The notes beneath the pieces are model-generated. The model saw only the letters and a program-made list of their open reading frames with translations, was not told where the DNA came from and searched no databases. Position numbers and translations under genes: made by a program. From Phycisphaerae bacterium (lineage in GTDB: Bacteria; Planctomycetota; Phycisphaerae; Sedimentisphaerales; Anaerobacaceae): a stretch of DNA of 7,985 bases. Positions 1 to 6,241 of this stretch are shown piece by piece (within the stretch, counting starts at the first letter, position 1; each line of letters starts with the position of its first letter). Location of the stretch: contig JAUWBX010000062.1 of NCBI GenBank assembly GCA_030609625.1, forward strand, positions 1 to 7,985. Direction: 5' to 3'.

Positions 1-732
1 GTTGTCTTGTCGCGATAAAGTAAAGTGCTTTTCAATCACATCGGCTCCCAGAGCCACCGCGCAAACCGACGCTCCAATCCCCAGACTATGGTCCGAAAGA
101 CCCACAGGACAATTGAATTGCTCCTTCATGTCCTGAATCGTTCGCAAATTCATCTCTTCGGCCTTTGCCGGATAGCTTGATACGCATTTTAATAAGATAA
201 TATCCTCCGCGCCTGCCCGGCGTGCTGTGTCAACAGCATCCCGAATCTCACTGATATCGCCCATGCCCGTAGATATTATCAAGCCCTTCCCGGTCTTTGC
301 GGCATAGGCTATCAGAGGCAAATCAACCAGTTCAAACGAAGATATCTTATGAGCACAAATATCAAGCCCTTCGAGCATGTCAACGGCGGTCTTATCAAAC
401 GCTGTGCAAAGAAATATTATCCCCAAATCATCAGCTATCCTTTTCAGTTCACCAAACCATTCCCACGGTGTATAAGCCTTTTTATAAAGTTCATACAAGC
501 TTTGACCACCCCAGTGGGGATGCTCAATCTGAAAATATTTCCTGTTACAATCAACAGTCATAATATCCGGCGTATACGCCTGAAACTTAACAGCATCAGC
601 GCCGCATTCCTTGGCCGCCTTTGTCAAGGCAATTGCTTTTTCAAGACTCTGACCGTGGTTCGCCGAAATCTCAGCGATTATGAATACAGAGCCATTTTCT
701 ACAACCTCTTTATCGCCGAATGCTACCTGCAT
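1..732 (-). CDS. pseI: Pseudaminic acid synthase PseI, N-terminal 244 codons (3' end cut by window edge)
   Basis: The frame starts at ATG 732 and stays open to base 1, giving 244 residues of a protein family usually near 350. The missing part would hold the end of the barrel and the C-terminal SAF (antifreeze-like) domain. The family condenses 2,4-diacetamido-2,4,6-trideoxy-L-altrose (or an analogue) with phosphoenolpyruvate to give pseudaminic acid in the cytoplasm. Seen in the sequence: AEISANH at residues 20-26, which is PseI-like rather than the AEIGxNHNG of NeuB/LegI; VKFQAYTPD at 48-56; LYELYKKAYTPWEW at 79-92; STGMG at 154-158; CVSSYPA at 183-189; GLSDHS at 211-216; EKHFT at 234-238. 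H215 and H236 match the two histidines that bind the metal in NeuB-type synthases. The start overlaps the end of the upstream formyltransferase by 10 nt and has the ribosome site AAAGAGG four bases before ATG. Identity as a nonulosonate synthase is near certain; PseI over LegI is likely. Confidence 0.93.
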   Translation of the reverse strand, partial: MQVAFGDKEVVENGSVFIIAEISANHGQSLEKAIALTKAAKECGADAVKFQAYTPDIMTVDCNRKYFQIEHPHWGGQSLYELYKKAYTPWEWFGELKRIADDLGIIFLCTAFDKTAVDMLEGLDICAHKISSFELVDLPLIAYAAKTGKGLIISTGMGDISEIRDAVDTARRAGAEDIILLKCVSSYPAKAEEMNLRTIQDMKEQFNCPVGLSDHSLGIGASVCAVALGADVIEKHFTLSRQDN

Positions 733-1379
733 TTTTCCTCTTTAGATATCTTCAGAATATACTTGAAATCTTTATGATAGAAAAAGGCTGGAAATTCTTC
801 ATTACTCACTATTCTTAAAAGATTAAATTGTTCACTTATGTTTTTATTCACATCCAGTTCACTGTCTTTAGGCCTTCTCCTGGCGTAAAACGTTTCTTTT
901 CCCGTTTGTCTGACAGGCCTCAAATTCTTGTAGTTCGCCAAAAACTCCAGGCACAACTCGACAGACTTCTGCGCCTGCAATTCCCTGATTTCGTTATGGA
1001 GTTCGTGGCCCTGCAAAACTATATAATCACTTATGTATATGTCACCGGCATCAACGTCTTCTGCCGCTTCGAACAAAACAATTGGAATCCTGTTTTCACC
1101 TTCCAATATCTGCCAAAACAACGGAGCCCATCCCTTACCCTGAGGCAACCGGCTTTCATGGACAACCAAGTTATGTTTATGCTTTTTTAAAAATCGCCTT
1201 TTTATTAGGTTGAAATAGCTGAGTATGAAGACCACCTGAAATGCTTCTTCGATATCTTGATAGTCATGAAACAGTTCTGACTGATAACCTTCTTCTCTAA
1301 GGATTTCGACTAATTTTTGAGCATAGGAGACAAACCAGCTTTCTTCAGATGTTAAAACAGCTACATTTTGAAATCTCAT
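723..1379 (-). CDS. Formyltransferase-fold protein B, probable amino-sugar N-formyltransferase
   Basis: A 218-residue protein resembling the methionyl-tRNA/sugar formyltransferase fold, which moves a formyl group from N10-formyltetrahydrofolate to an amine. Numbered from ATG 1379, the signature VVHESRLPQGKGWAP (72-86) carries the catalytic-type His74, and EDVDAGDIY (107-115) carries Asp110. The Asn that normally sits two residues before the His (NxH in Fmt, PurN and ArnA) is Val72 here. The C-terminal part has TFYARRRPKDSELD and then FNLLRIVSNEEFPAFF, a layout shared with the formyltransferase two genes upstream, although the core sequences differ. At 218 residues it is too short for a normal Fmt (about 310) and lies in a sugar operon, so tRNA formylation is unlikely. 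I chose ATG 1379 because it forms an ATGA overlap with the deacetylase stop and begins MRFQNVAVLT; in-frame ATGs at 1397 and 1388 are alternatives. The substrate is inferred, probably a PseC-derived UDP-amino sugar. Confidence 0.82.
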   Translation of the reverse strand: MRFQNVAVLTSEESWFVSYAQKLVEILREEGYQSELFHDYQDIEEAFQVVFILSYFNLIKRRFLKKHKHNLVVHESRLPQGKGWAPLFWQILEGENRIPIVLFEAAEDVDAGDIYISDYIVLQGHELHNEIRELQAQKSVELCLEFLANYKNLRPVRQTGKETFYARRRPKDSELDVNKNISEQFNLLRIVSNEEFPAFFYHKDFKYILKISKEEKCR

Positions 1380-2056
1380 CTTATCCATCGTACGCATTCA
1401 AACGCTTCGGCATATTTTAATCCCGCTTTCATGCCCCACACTTTAGCATTCGATTTCGCTCCCTCCAGCGACCGTGGGTGCGGAAACTCTCTAAGCTCTG
1501 ACTTGTATTGGCTCATAGCTTTCGTTTTTGCCTCTATCACTCCGCTTATATCAAAAAACGCATTTGGCGAAAAAGTCCGTGGATAATTCCATTCCGTCGA
1601 TGACAAAACTTCAAATGAATATATCTGTCTGACTGTTTCCTCCGATAAAGGCCTTGTTGCCGTCAACACCGCTTTGTATGTGATTTGATGGTCGATATTC
1701 AAATCACCGGCATAATGAGTAAACACAATATCAGGCTTGATATCCTCTTTTACCTGCTCTATTACCTTTACCAAATCAAGCAAAGCGACCGTATCAAACC
1801 TGTTGTCCGGAAAATCATGGAAGAAAACTTCTTTTACGCCTATAGTCTCGTTGGCCGCATGTGTTTGCTTTTTCAGTTCTTCAATCTCACTTTTAATCTT
1901 CTCGGCATCGCCGTTTTCATATCTGCCGGCTATTCCCCGGCACAAAATCAGCGTATATACTTCGCAGCCGTCATTTGTCAGCCGGGCCACTGTCCCGCCA
2001 CAGCCAAGAACCTCATCGTCAGGATGGGCCGCAACCACTAAAACCTTATCCTTCAT
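1376..2056 (-). CDS. PIG-L/LmbE-family zinc N-deacetylase
   Basis: A 226-residue protein, a normal length for the PIG-L/LmbE family, whose members remove N-acetyl groups from GlcNAc-type sugars (PIG-L, MshB, BshB). The hallmark AHPDDE lies at residues 10-15, where His11 and Asp14 are the expected zinc ligands and Asp13 the catalytic base. THYAGDLNIDHQ (113-124) supplies the third ligand, His123. GCGGTVARL (18-26) is also typical of the family. No signal peptide or membrane segment is visible, so it should act in the cytoplasm on a soluble or nucleotide-linked sugar. The start at 2056 overlaps the preceding formyltransferase by 11 nt, and the stop overlaps the next formyltransferase as ATGA, so all three are probably made together. 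Its place between two formyltransferases suggests an acetyl-to-formyl exchange on a pseudaminic acid precursor; this is inference. The family call is firm; the substrate is unknown. Confidence 0.93.
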   Translation of the reverse strand: MKDKVLVVAAHPDDEVLGCGGTVARLTNDGCEVYTLILCRGIAGRYENGDAEKIKSEIEELKKQTHAANETIGVKEVFFHDFPDNRFDTVALLDLVKVIEQVKEDIKPDIVFTHYAGDLNIDHQITYKAVLTATRPLSEETVRQIYSFEVLSSTEWNYPRTFSPNAFFDISGVIEAKTKAMSQYKSELREFPHPRSLEGAKSNAKVWGMKAGLKYAEAFECVRWIR

Positions 2057-2744
2057 CTTTTATCTTTATCTTAGCCTGCGCTAAAATATACTCACCCTCC
2101 TGCCTCGCATTACAAAATTCAATACTAAGTGCTCCTGTATCCACAAAGGCGGGAGGATAGCCCTCCGCATCAAGCATTCGTATATAATCATAAATCTTTG
2201 TGCTGCTTGCCAAATCCGCTATATTACTCTGCTTGCTTTTGCGCCTCGTAAAGGTTACCACTGTTCCCTCCTGTTCAATCGGCACCGGCTTATCGCGTAT
2301 GATGGCAGCTATCATATCCTCAAAAACAATCTCTGCGGCACGTGTGAATATTTCAGACGCCTTGCCGGTCAAATCCAAATCACGTTTCATGTAAACAGGA
2401 CCGGCATCGACCTGGCCGACAACCCTCAAGGCCGATATCTTCGTCTTGTATATTCCTCGCTCTATTAAATTCTGCAGCGGACTCCCCCCTCTGCCAAAGG
2501 GCAAATCAGTCATATGAAAAACCACACATTCAAAATTATCGTAAATTTCCTGAGGAATAATCCATGACCAATGCGGGAAAAATATGTATTCAGGGTCGAA
2601 TGCCTTGACCCTGTCAAAGCTAAGAGATTTTTTATCGGTTATTAATTCGATTTCAAACTCCGGGTTGGAGGCAATAAACTTCTGCGCTGTCTCTATATTC
2701 CACGATTTGATAGTAGCAATAATGTATCTGTTCGACTTTTTCAT
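2046..2744 (-). CDS. Formyltransferase-fold protein A, probable amino-sugar N-formyltransferase
   Basis: A 232-residue protein of the formyltransferase fold. Numbered from ATG 2744, FFPHWSWIIPQEIY (55-68) leads into VVFHMTDLPFGRGGSPLQN (74-92), which holds the catalytic-type His77. QVDAGPVYMKRDL (111-123) holds Asp113, matching the Asp of the Asn-His-Asp triad. The triad Asn is Val75 here. The C-terminal portion, TFTRRKSKQSNI and then YDYIRMLDAEGYPPAF, resembles the substrate-side domain of sugar formyltransferases such as the formylating domain of ArnA and its relatives. It begins 20 nt after the methylase stop and overlaps the deacetylase start by 11 nt. The start is uncertain: GTG 2750 lies two codons upstream, and neither start has a strong ribosome site. 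Likely role (inferred): formylation of the 4-amino group made by PseC, in place of the acetyltransferase PseH. It will often be annotated as methionyl-tRNA formyltransferase, which length and context argue against. Confidence 0.84.
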   Translation of the reverse strand: MKKSNRYIIATIKSWNIETAQKFIASNPEFEIELITDKKSLSFDRVKAFDPEYIFFPHWSWIIPQEIYDNFECVVFHMTDLPFGRGGSPLQNLIERGIYKTKISALRVVGQVDAGPVYMKRDLDLTGKASEIFTRAAEIVFEDMIAAIIRDKPVPIEQEGTVVTFTRRKSKQSNIADLASSTKIYDYIRMLDAEGYPPAFVDTGALSIEFCNARQEGEYILAQAKIKIKDEG

Positions 2745-2764
2745 AATCACTTAAAGGTCTTTAA

Positions 2765-3418
2765 TCATTCGGCATTGCATTTTCTCATCAGAAACATCGT
2801 ATCTACGTTGTCATCTTCCAGATATTTCACCCGCTTTTCCTTGACAAGCTCCAGACCATCTAACGAATCAAGATACAAACGCCCAAAGTCGGTCTTCCAA
2901 AGCAGCTCATCGTGCCCTCTGTACTTTACCTCGGTATATGTATCGGCATAATACTCAAATCCCCAGATATACTCATTAGTGCATCTGTGGATTTCCATGA
3001 GTACCTTTTGTATATCCGAAGGAACAATATGAATAAGTACCCCGGAAGTAAACACAAGGTCAAAAAAACCGTTCTTAAAGGGAATATCAAACGCGCTGCC
3101 CTGAATAATATTAATGTCACAGGCATTGGCTTTACTGCACTGGACCGCGTAGCCGTTTATCTCAATACCATACAGATTTTCAAAGCCCATTTTTTGCAGC
3201 AACAGCAATTGGTTTCCGATATTCGAGCCGACTTCGAGAATTTTAATCGACCGTTCAAAATCTCCTAAAAAGGACTCATTCAGTTCAGTTCTCGTTACGC
3301 CATAATGCCCCTGATACCTTTTGTCCATATCCTCCAGCGTAAGAGCATTTCGGTCGGTGTACTCCTTGCCGAACTTACCTTGCCAGTGCCGGAGCTGGGA
3401 TGTCATGGCTTTGAGCAC
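2765..3418 (-). CDS. SAM-dependent methyltransferase of the pseudaminic-acid-associated type
   Basis: A class I SAM-dependent methyltransferase of 217 residues. Numbered from GTG 3418, ILEVGSNIGNQL (60-71) is the SAM-binding loop, Glu86 in GIEIN is the acidic residue after strand 2, and FDLVFTSGVLIHI (119-131) covers motifs III and IV. The N-terminal HWQGKFGKEYTDRN resembles the methylase family repeatedly found in pseudaminic acid clusters, whose target is not established to my knowledge. The start is decided by a perfect AAGGAG (3425-3430) six bases before GTG 3418. TTG 3433 would begin upstream of that site, and ATG 3406 lies too far from it. It sits 42 nt after the pseC stop and 20 nt before formyltransferase A. 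It could methylate a hydroxyl or an N-acyl group of the sugar; the sequence does not say which. Confidence 0.87.
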   Translation of the reverse strand: MLKAMTSQLRHWQGKFGKEYTDRNALTLEDMDKRYQGHYGVTRTELNESFLGDFERSIKILEVGSNIGNQLLLLQKMGFENLYGIEINGYAVQCSKANACDINIIQGSAFDIPFKNGFFDLVFTSGVLIHIVPSDIQKVLMEIHRCTNEYIWGFEYYADTYTEVKYRGHDELLWKTDFGRLYLDSLDGLELVKEKRVKYLEDDNVDTMFLMRKCNAE

Positions 3419-3424
3419 TTTCTT

Positions 3425-3430
3425 CTCCTT
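3425..3430 (-). promoter_or_regulatory. Ribosome binding site of the methylase
   Basis: A perfect AAGGAG on the minus strand ends six bases before GTG 3418. It selects this GTG over TTG 3433, which overlaps the site, and over ATG 3406, which lies 18 bases from it. Confidence 0.75.
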
Positions 3431-3460
3431 CAATTAAGTCTTTAACATCTGTTGCAAAAT

Positions 3461-4642
3461 TCAGGTTAAACAGTGCTCAGCTATCGATTCGACGATTTCC
3501 GCACCAACATATTCCATTTCTGTGTTTTCTAATGCCGGATAAATCGGAATAGATACCTCTCGTTTATAAAATTCTTCTGAGACTGGGAAATCCCCTTCCT
3601 TGAAACCAAAACGCCTGCGGTAATAAGGCTGCAGATGCACAGGAATATAATGCACCTGACAAAATATTTTCCTCTCCCTCAGGTGCTGAAAGAAAACATC
3701 TTTTACCACCGAAATATCATCAAACTTTATCTGTAACGGGTACAGATGGTATGCATGCTCAGCCTCAGGAGTCGTTTGCGGTATAATAAATCTTTCATCT
3801 TCACCAAAAATACCATCGTAGTACGCCGCTATCTGCCGTCTCCTTTTAATGAATCTATCAAGCTTCTTCAACTGGCTCAATCCAAGAGCGCACTGGATAT
3901 TAGTTATTCGATAGTTAAATCCAAGTTCGTGCATTTCGTAATACCACGGCCCGTCATTCTTCTCCAAAAGTGATTTATCCTTGGTGATACCGTGCGTACG
4001 AAGCGTTTTTATTTTTTCATCCAGTTCCCTGTTATCGGTAAGGACCGCTCCCCCTTCGCCGGTCGTGATATGCTTGACAGGGTGAAAACTGAACACCGTT
4101 GCATCAGCATATTTCGACGAGCCTATCGGCACAGTTTTGTACTTGGCACCAATTGCATGGCAGCCATCGTCCACTAATTGAAATTCATACTTATCCGCAA
4201 GCTGGCGAAGCGATTCCCACCGGCAGGGCTGACCGGCATAATCAACCGCGACAACCGCCTTTACTCTATTTCCACAAGCATCATATTGCTTCAGCTTCGT
4301 TTCCAGTTTTTCAACGTCAATCGTATAAGAGCACGCATCAATATCCACAAAATCCGGTTTCGCTCCCGCATACAGAATACAATTGGCACTGGCGAGAAAG
4401 GTTATCGGCGTCGTCAATACCACATCGCCGGCCTTCCAGCCGAGAGCCAAACCAACCAAATGCAGCGACGCGGTTCCACTACTAAGGACCGTGGCGCATT
4501 CGGATTCAAATTTTTGACATAATGCTCTCTCGAAATCGCATACATTCGGTCCCTGAGTGAGCCAATCCGAACTTAAAACATCAACTACAGACCGGATGTC
4601 GCTGTCGTCCACAAACTGCTTCCCGTAAGGAATAGGACGCAT
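3461..4642 (-). CDS. pseC: UDP-4-amino-4,6-dideoxy-N-acetyl-L-altrosamine transaminase PseC
   Basis: A 393-residue PLP enzyme of the DegT/DnrJ/EryC1 sugar aminotransferase family, close to the usual PseC length. It would add an amino group from glutamate to C4 of the PseB keto product, giving UDP-4-amino-4,6-dideoxy-L-AltNAc. The opening IPYGKQFVDDSDI followed by SDWLTQGPNV (24-33) is typical of PseC. SSGTASLHL (54-62) should bind PLP phosphate, DDGCHAIGA (158-166) places Asp158/159 and His162 at the cofactor, and FSFHPVKHITTGEGG (184-198) has the Schiff-base Lys190. NYRITNIQCALGLSQL is the conserved C-domain entry motif. ATG 4642 is supported by AAGGAG seven bases upstream, inside the end of pseB, giving an unusually long 62-nt overlap. 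It follows pseB directly, as expected for sequential enzymes. LegC is an alternative, but the neighbouring PseB- and PseI-type sequences favour PseC. Confidence 0.93.
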   Translation of the reverse strand: MRPIPYGKQFVDDSDIRSVVDVLSSDWLTQGPNVCDFERALCQKFESECATVLSSGTASLHLVGLALGWKAGDVVLTTPITFLASANCILYAGAKPDFVDIDACSYTIDVEKLETKLKQYDACGNRVKAVVAVDYAGQPCRWESLRQLADKYEFQLVDDGCHAIGAKYKTVPIGSSKYADATVFSFHPVKHITTGEGGAVLTDNRELDEKIKTLRTHGITKDKSLLEKNDGPWYYEMHELGFNYRITNIQCALGLSQLKKLDRFIKRRRQIAAYYDGIFGEDERFIIPQTTPEAEHAYHLYPLQIKFDDISVVKDVFFQHLRERKIFCQVHYIPVHLQPYYRRRFGFKEGDFPVSEEFYKREVSIPIYPALENTEMEYVGAEIVESIAEHCLT

Positions 4643-5624
4643 CGTCTTTCTCCTTATCTTCTACCATCTTCGCCAGGTCCTCCACTTCCAGCCAATGCTT
4701 ATTATTATCACTTCTGTAACCGGCAAAACCTGTATTGAGCGGCTTGCCGTCTCGCCGCTCAAAGTCACGCTCTACCACATGCGGATAAATAACAAACTTG
4801 TCCTTAAACTCATAAGTGTGGATGCCGTCATCAGGAGAAACTAAGGTCTCATGAAGTTTTTCGCCAGGCCTTATACCAGTTACTATCTGTTCACATTCCG
4901 GGCCTACAGCTCTGGCCAAGTCCACTATTCTCATACTTGGTATCTTGGGAACGAATATCTCACCGCCGGCCATTTCCAAAAGTGACCTTAATACAAAATT
5001 AACGGCCTCCTCCAGAGTCATCCAAAAACGTGTCATTCGTTCGTCCGTTATGGGAATTTGTCCCTTTTGTCGACATTCCTTGAAAAACGGCACAACACTG
5101 CCTCTGGAGCCAAAGACGTTGCCATACCTGACAACACTAAACTTTTTACCCTTAGGTGAATAATTATTTCCTGCAACAAAGAGTTTCTCGGCACATAGTT
5201 TTGTAGCGCCGTATAAATTCACAGGGTTTGCAGCTTTATCAGTGCTTAAAGCGATTACTTTTTTCACTCCATTATCAATGGCAGCATCAATAATATTCGC
5301 AGCTCCAAATACATTGGTTTTTACCACTTCAAACGGATTATATTCGGCCGAAGGAACTATCTTAAGCGCAGCTGCATGAACGACATAATCAACACCGCTG
5401 AAAGCACGGTGCAATCTATTAGAATCACGCACATTGCCGATAAAATACCTCATACAGGGATCATTAAAGCACTTTTGCATTTCATACTGTTTCATCTCGT
5501 CTCGGCTGAAAATTATAAGCTTCCTGGGTCTAAATTTACTTAATACTATTTCGATGAACTTCTTACCGAACGACCCTGTCCCGCCAGTAACAAGTACAAC
5601 CTTGTTATTCAGTGAGTTTTCCAT
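4581..5624 (-). CDS. pseB: UDP-N-acetylglucosamine 4,6-dehydratase (inverting) PseB
   Basis: An extended SDR enzyme that removes water from UDP-GlcNAc and inverts C5, giving UDP-2-acetamido-2,6-dideoxy-L-arabino-hexos-4-ulose, the first step to pseudaminic acid. From ATG 5624 it has 347 residues; family members are about 330-345. Seen: the NADP-binding loop TGGTGSFGKKF (13-23), HAAALKIVPSAEYNP (83-97), and the active site STDKAANPVNLYGATK (127-142) with Asp129, Lys130 and Tyr138, as in FlaA1/PseB. RYGNVFGSRGSVVPFF and GIRPGEKLHE are also family motifs. The frame is open 37 codons further to ATG 5735, but family members start just before the NADP loop, and AAAGGGA stands seven bases before 5624. 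The last 20 or so residues, after VEDKEK, look like a readthrough tail overlapping pseC by 62 nt. It appears to be the first gene of the pse operon. Confidence in function is high, moderate for the start. Confidence 0.94.
   Translation of the reverse strand: MENSLNNKVVLVTGGTGSFGKKFIEIVLSKFRPRKLIIFSRDEMKQYEMQKCFNDPCMRYFIGNVRDSNRLHRAFSGVDYVVHAAALKIVPSAEYNPFEVVKTNVFGAANIIDAAIDNGVKKVIALSTDKAANPVNLYGATKLCAEKLFVAGNNYSPKGKKFSVVRYGNVFGSRGSVVPFFKECRQKGQIPITDERMTRFWMTLEEAVNFVLRSLLEMAGGEIFVPKIPSMRIVDLARAVGPECEQIVTGIRPGEKLHETLVSPDDGIHTYEFKDKFVIYPHVVERDFERRDGKPLNTGFAGYRSDNNKHWLEVEDLAKMVEDKEKDDASYSLREAVCGRQRHPVCS
4650..4655 (-). promoter_or_regulatory. Ribosome binding site of pseC inside pseB
   Basis: AAGGAG on the minus strand stands seven bases before the pseC ATG at 4642. 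It lies within the final codons of pseB, so pseC is probably started by ribosomes already translating pseB. Confidence 0.7.
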
Positions 5625-5631
5625 ATTAATT

Positions 5632-5638
5632 TCCCTTT
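5632..5638 (-). promoter_or_regulatory. Probable ribosome binding site of pseB
   Basis: AAAGGGA on the minus strand stands seven bases before ATG 5624. It is an imperfect match to AAGGAGG, but it fits the start predicted from the PseB family and argues against the upstream ATGs at 5735 and 5708. Confidence 0.45.
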
Positions 5639-5769
5639 GCTTACCAGAAAATACGAAGTCACCTTCTCTGAACTCTCTCGTTTCAACACGGTCATTATAA
5701 AAATCCATCTCAAGAGCGCCCTTGCAGATGAGCAAAACTCCAGGATGACCGCCAGCTTATGTTACATTG

Positions 5770-5792
5770 GCTTGTAAACATGACGTACAAGC
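5770..5792 (-). repeat. Small hairpin in the pseB upstream region
   Basis: GCTTGTA and TACAAGC form a perfect 7-bp stem around a nine-base loop, about 150 bases upstream of pseB. There is no U-run, so it is not a typical terminator. It may be an operator or leader structure, or chance. Confidence 0.35.
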
Positions 5793-5908
5793 TCATATAT
5801 AGGCAGACTCCGTCCCCGTGGGTGTACAAAGATGAAACTGACACCTACGAGGCGCTCTTTACAACAAAGTTATCATGCTTTGATTTTGCCTAAACTTGTT
5901 TTTTATAA

Positions 5909-6241
5909 CTAAATATTGCTACGATAAGTTGCGATGGTTTTTTTGCCCTTACGGACCCGGCTTAGCTCTTCGGCAGTCTCGGCTTGCTGAGCTGTAAGAG
6001 CAAGACATAGGTCCTGGTATAATTTTCGCAACTCCTCGCGCTGACTTTTAAATTCAGACGATTCAAGAACCCCCGACCGGGCGATTTCCCCCACAAGAGA
6101 ACTGGCTTGCTTGCTTAAGACCTTGATTTCATTGATGTTGCCCTGCCGGGCGAGTTCTATTTGTTTTTCCAACAGGTTTCGTAGCTCGTCCAGCAGATGT
6201 ATCTGTTCATCTGGAATAATCTCATCACTATCTGTGCTCAT
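5909..6241 (-). CDS. Short helical protein resembling flagellar chaperone FlgN/FliT
   Basis: A 110-residue, charged, almost wholly helical protein with no signal peptide or membrane segment. Two long amphipathic helices are evident, about residues 12-53 and 63-97, separated by an ARSGVLESS turn. The end, RVRKGKKTIATYRSNI, matches the basic K-G-K-K-x-x-x-x-Y tail common in FlgN-type export chaperones. FlgN and FliT hold hook-associated proteins or the filament cap in the cytoplasm before secretion; typical FlgN is about 140 residues, so this one is short. Its ATG overlaps the TPR gene stop as ATGA, so the two are coupled. It ends the right-hand gene block. The family call rests on pattern resemblance only; a generic coiled-coil protein is the alternative. 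Confidence 0.62.
   Translation of the reverse strand: MSTDSDEIIPDEQIHLLDELRNLLEKQIELARQGNINEIKVLSKQASSLVGEIARSGVLESSEFKSQREELRKLYQDLCLALTAQQAETAEELSRVRKGKKTIATYRSNI

Larger units (their letters stand above)
5625..5908. other. Intergenic region between the FlgN-like gene and pseB
   Basis: This is the only gap above 100 bp and the natural place for a pse operon promoter. It holds no gene I can support. Three inverted repeats are visible: GCTTGTA/TACAAGC (5770-5776 and 5786-5792, nine-base loop), GGTGT/ACACC (5821-5825 and 5841-5845), and a widely spaced AAGAGCGCC/GGCGCTCTT pair (5712-5720 and 5851-5859). None is followed by a U-tract on the minus strand, so no intrinsic terminator is called. 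A TATAAT on the minus strand (5694-5699) has no partner -35 box. The right-hand 170 bases fall outside even the longest pseB frame. Confidence 0.5.

Noticed and set aside
1..732. N-acetylneuraminate or legionaminic acid synthase (NeuB/LegI)
   Set aside because: The N-terminal motif is AEISANH, as in PseI, rather than AEIGxNHNG, and the operon supplies PseB and PseC rather than NeuC or LegB-type genes.
349..777. Plus-strand open frames opposite pseI and formyltransferase B
   Set aside because: They mirror minus-strand genes with strong family motifs, lack recognisable domains and ribosome sites, and have compositions typical of antisense shadows. The same applies to plus-strand frames at 828-1190, 1685-2084, 2912-3268, 4099-4522 and 7237-7626.
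2046..2744. Methionyl-tRNA formyltransferase (fmt) for either formyltransferase gene
   Set aside because: Both proteins are 80-100 residues shorter than Fmt, lack the NxH motif, and lie inside a sugar operon without def or rRNA-processing neighbours.
5694..5699. TATAAT on the minus strand as the -10 box of a pse promoter
   Set aside because: No hexamer near TTGACA stands 16-18 bases upstream, and there is no extended -10 TG. The nearby TTGAGA is only eight bases away. The match may be chance in AT-rich sequence.
5860..5908. Sigma-28 flagellar promoter or intrinsic terminator after the FlgN-like gene
   Set aside because: GCATGATAA partly resembles the sigma-28 -10 element, but no TAAA-type -35 lies at the right distance. 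The run of A residues after the stop is on the transcript strand and has no GC hairpin before it.
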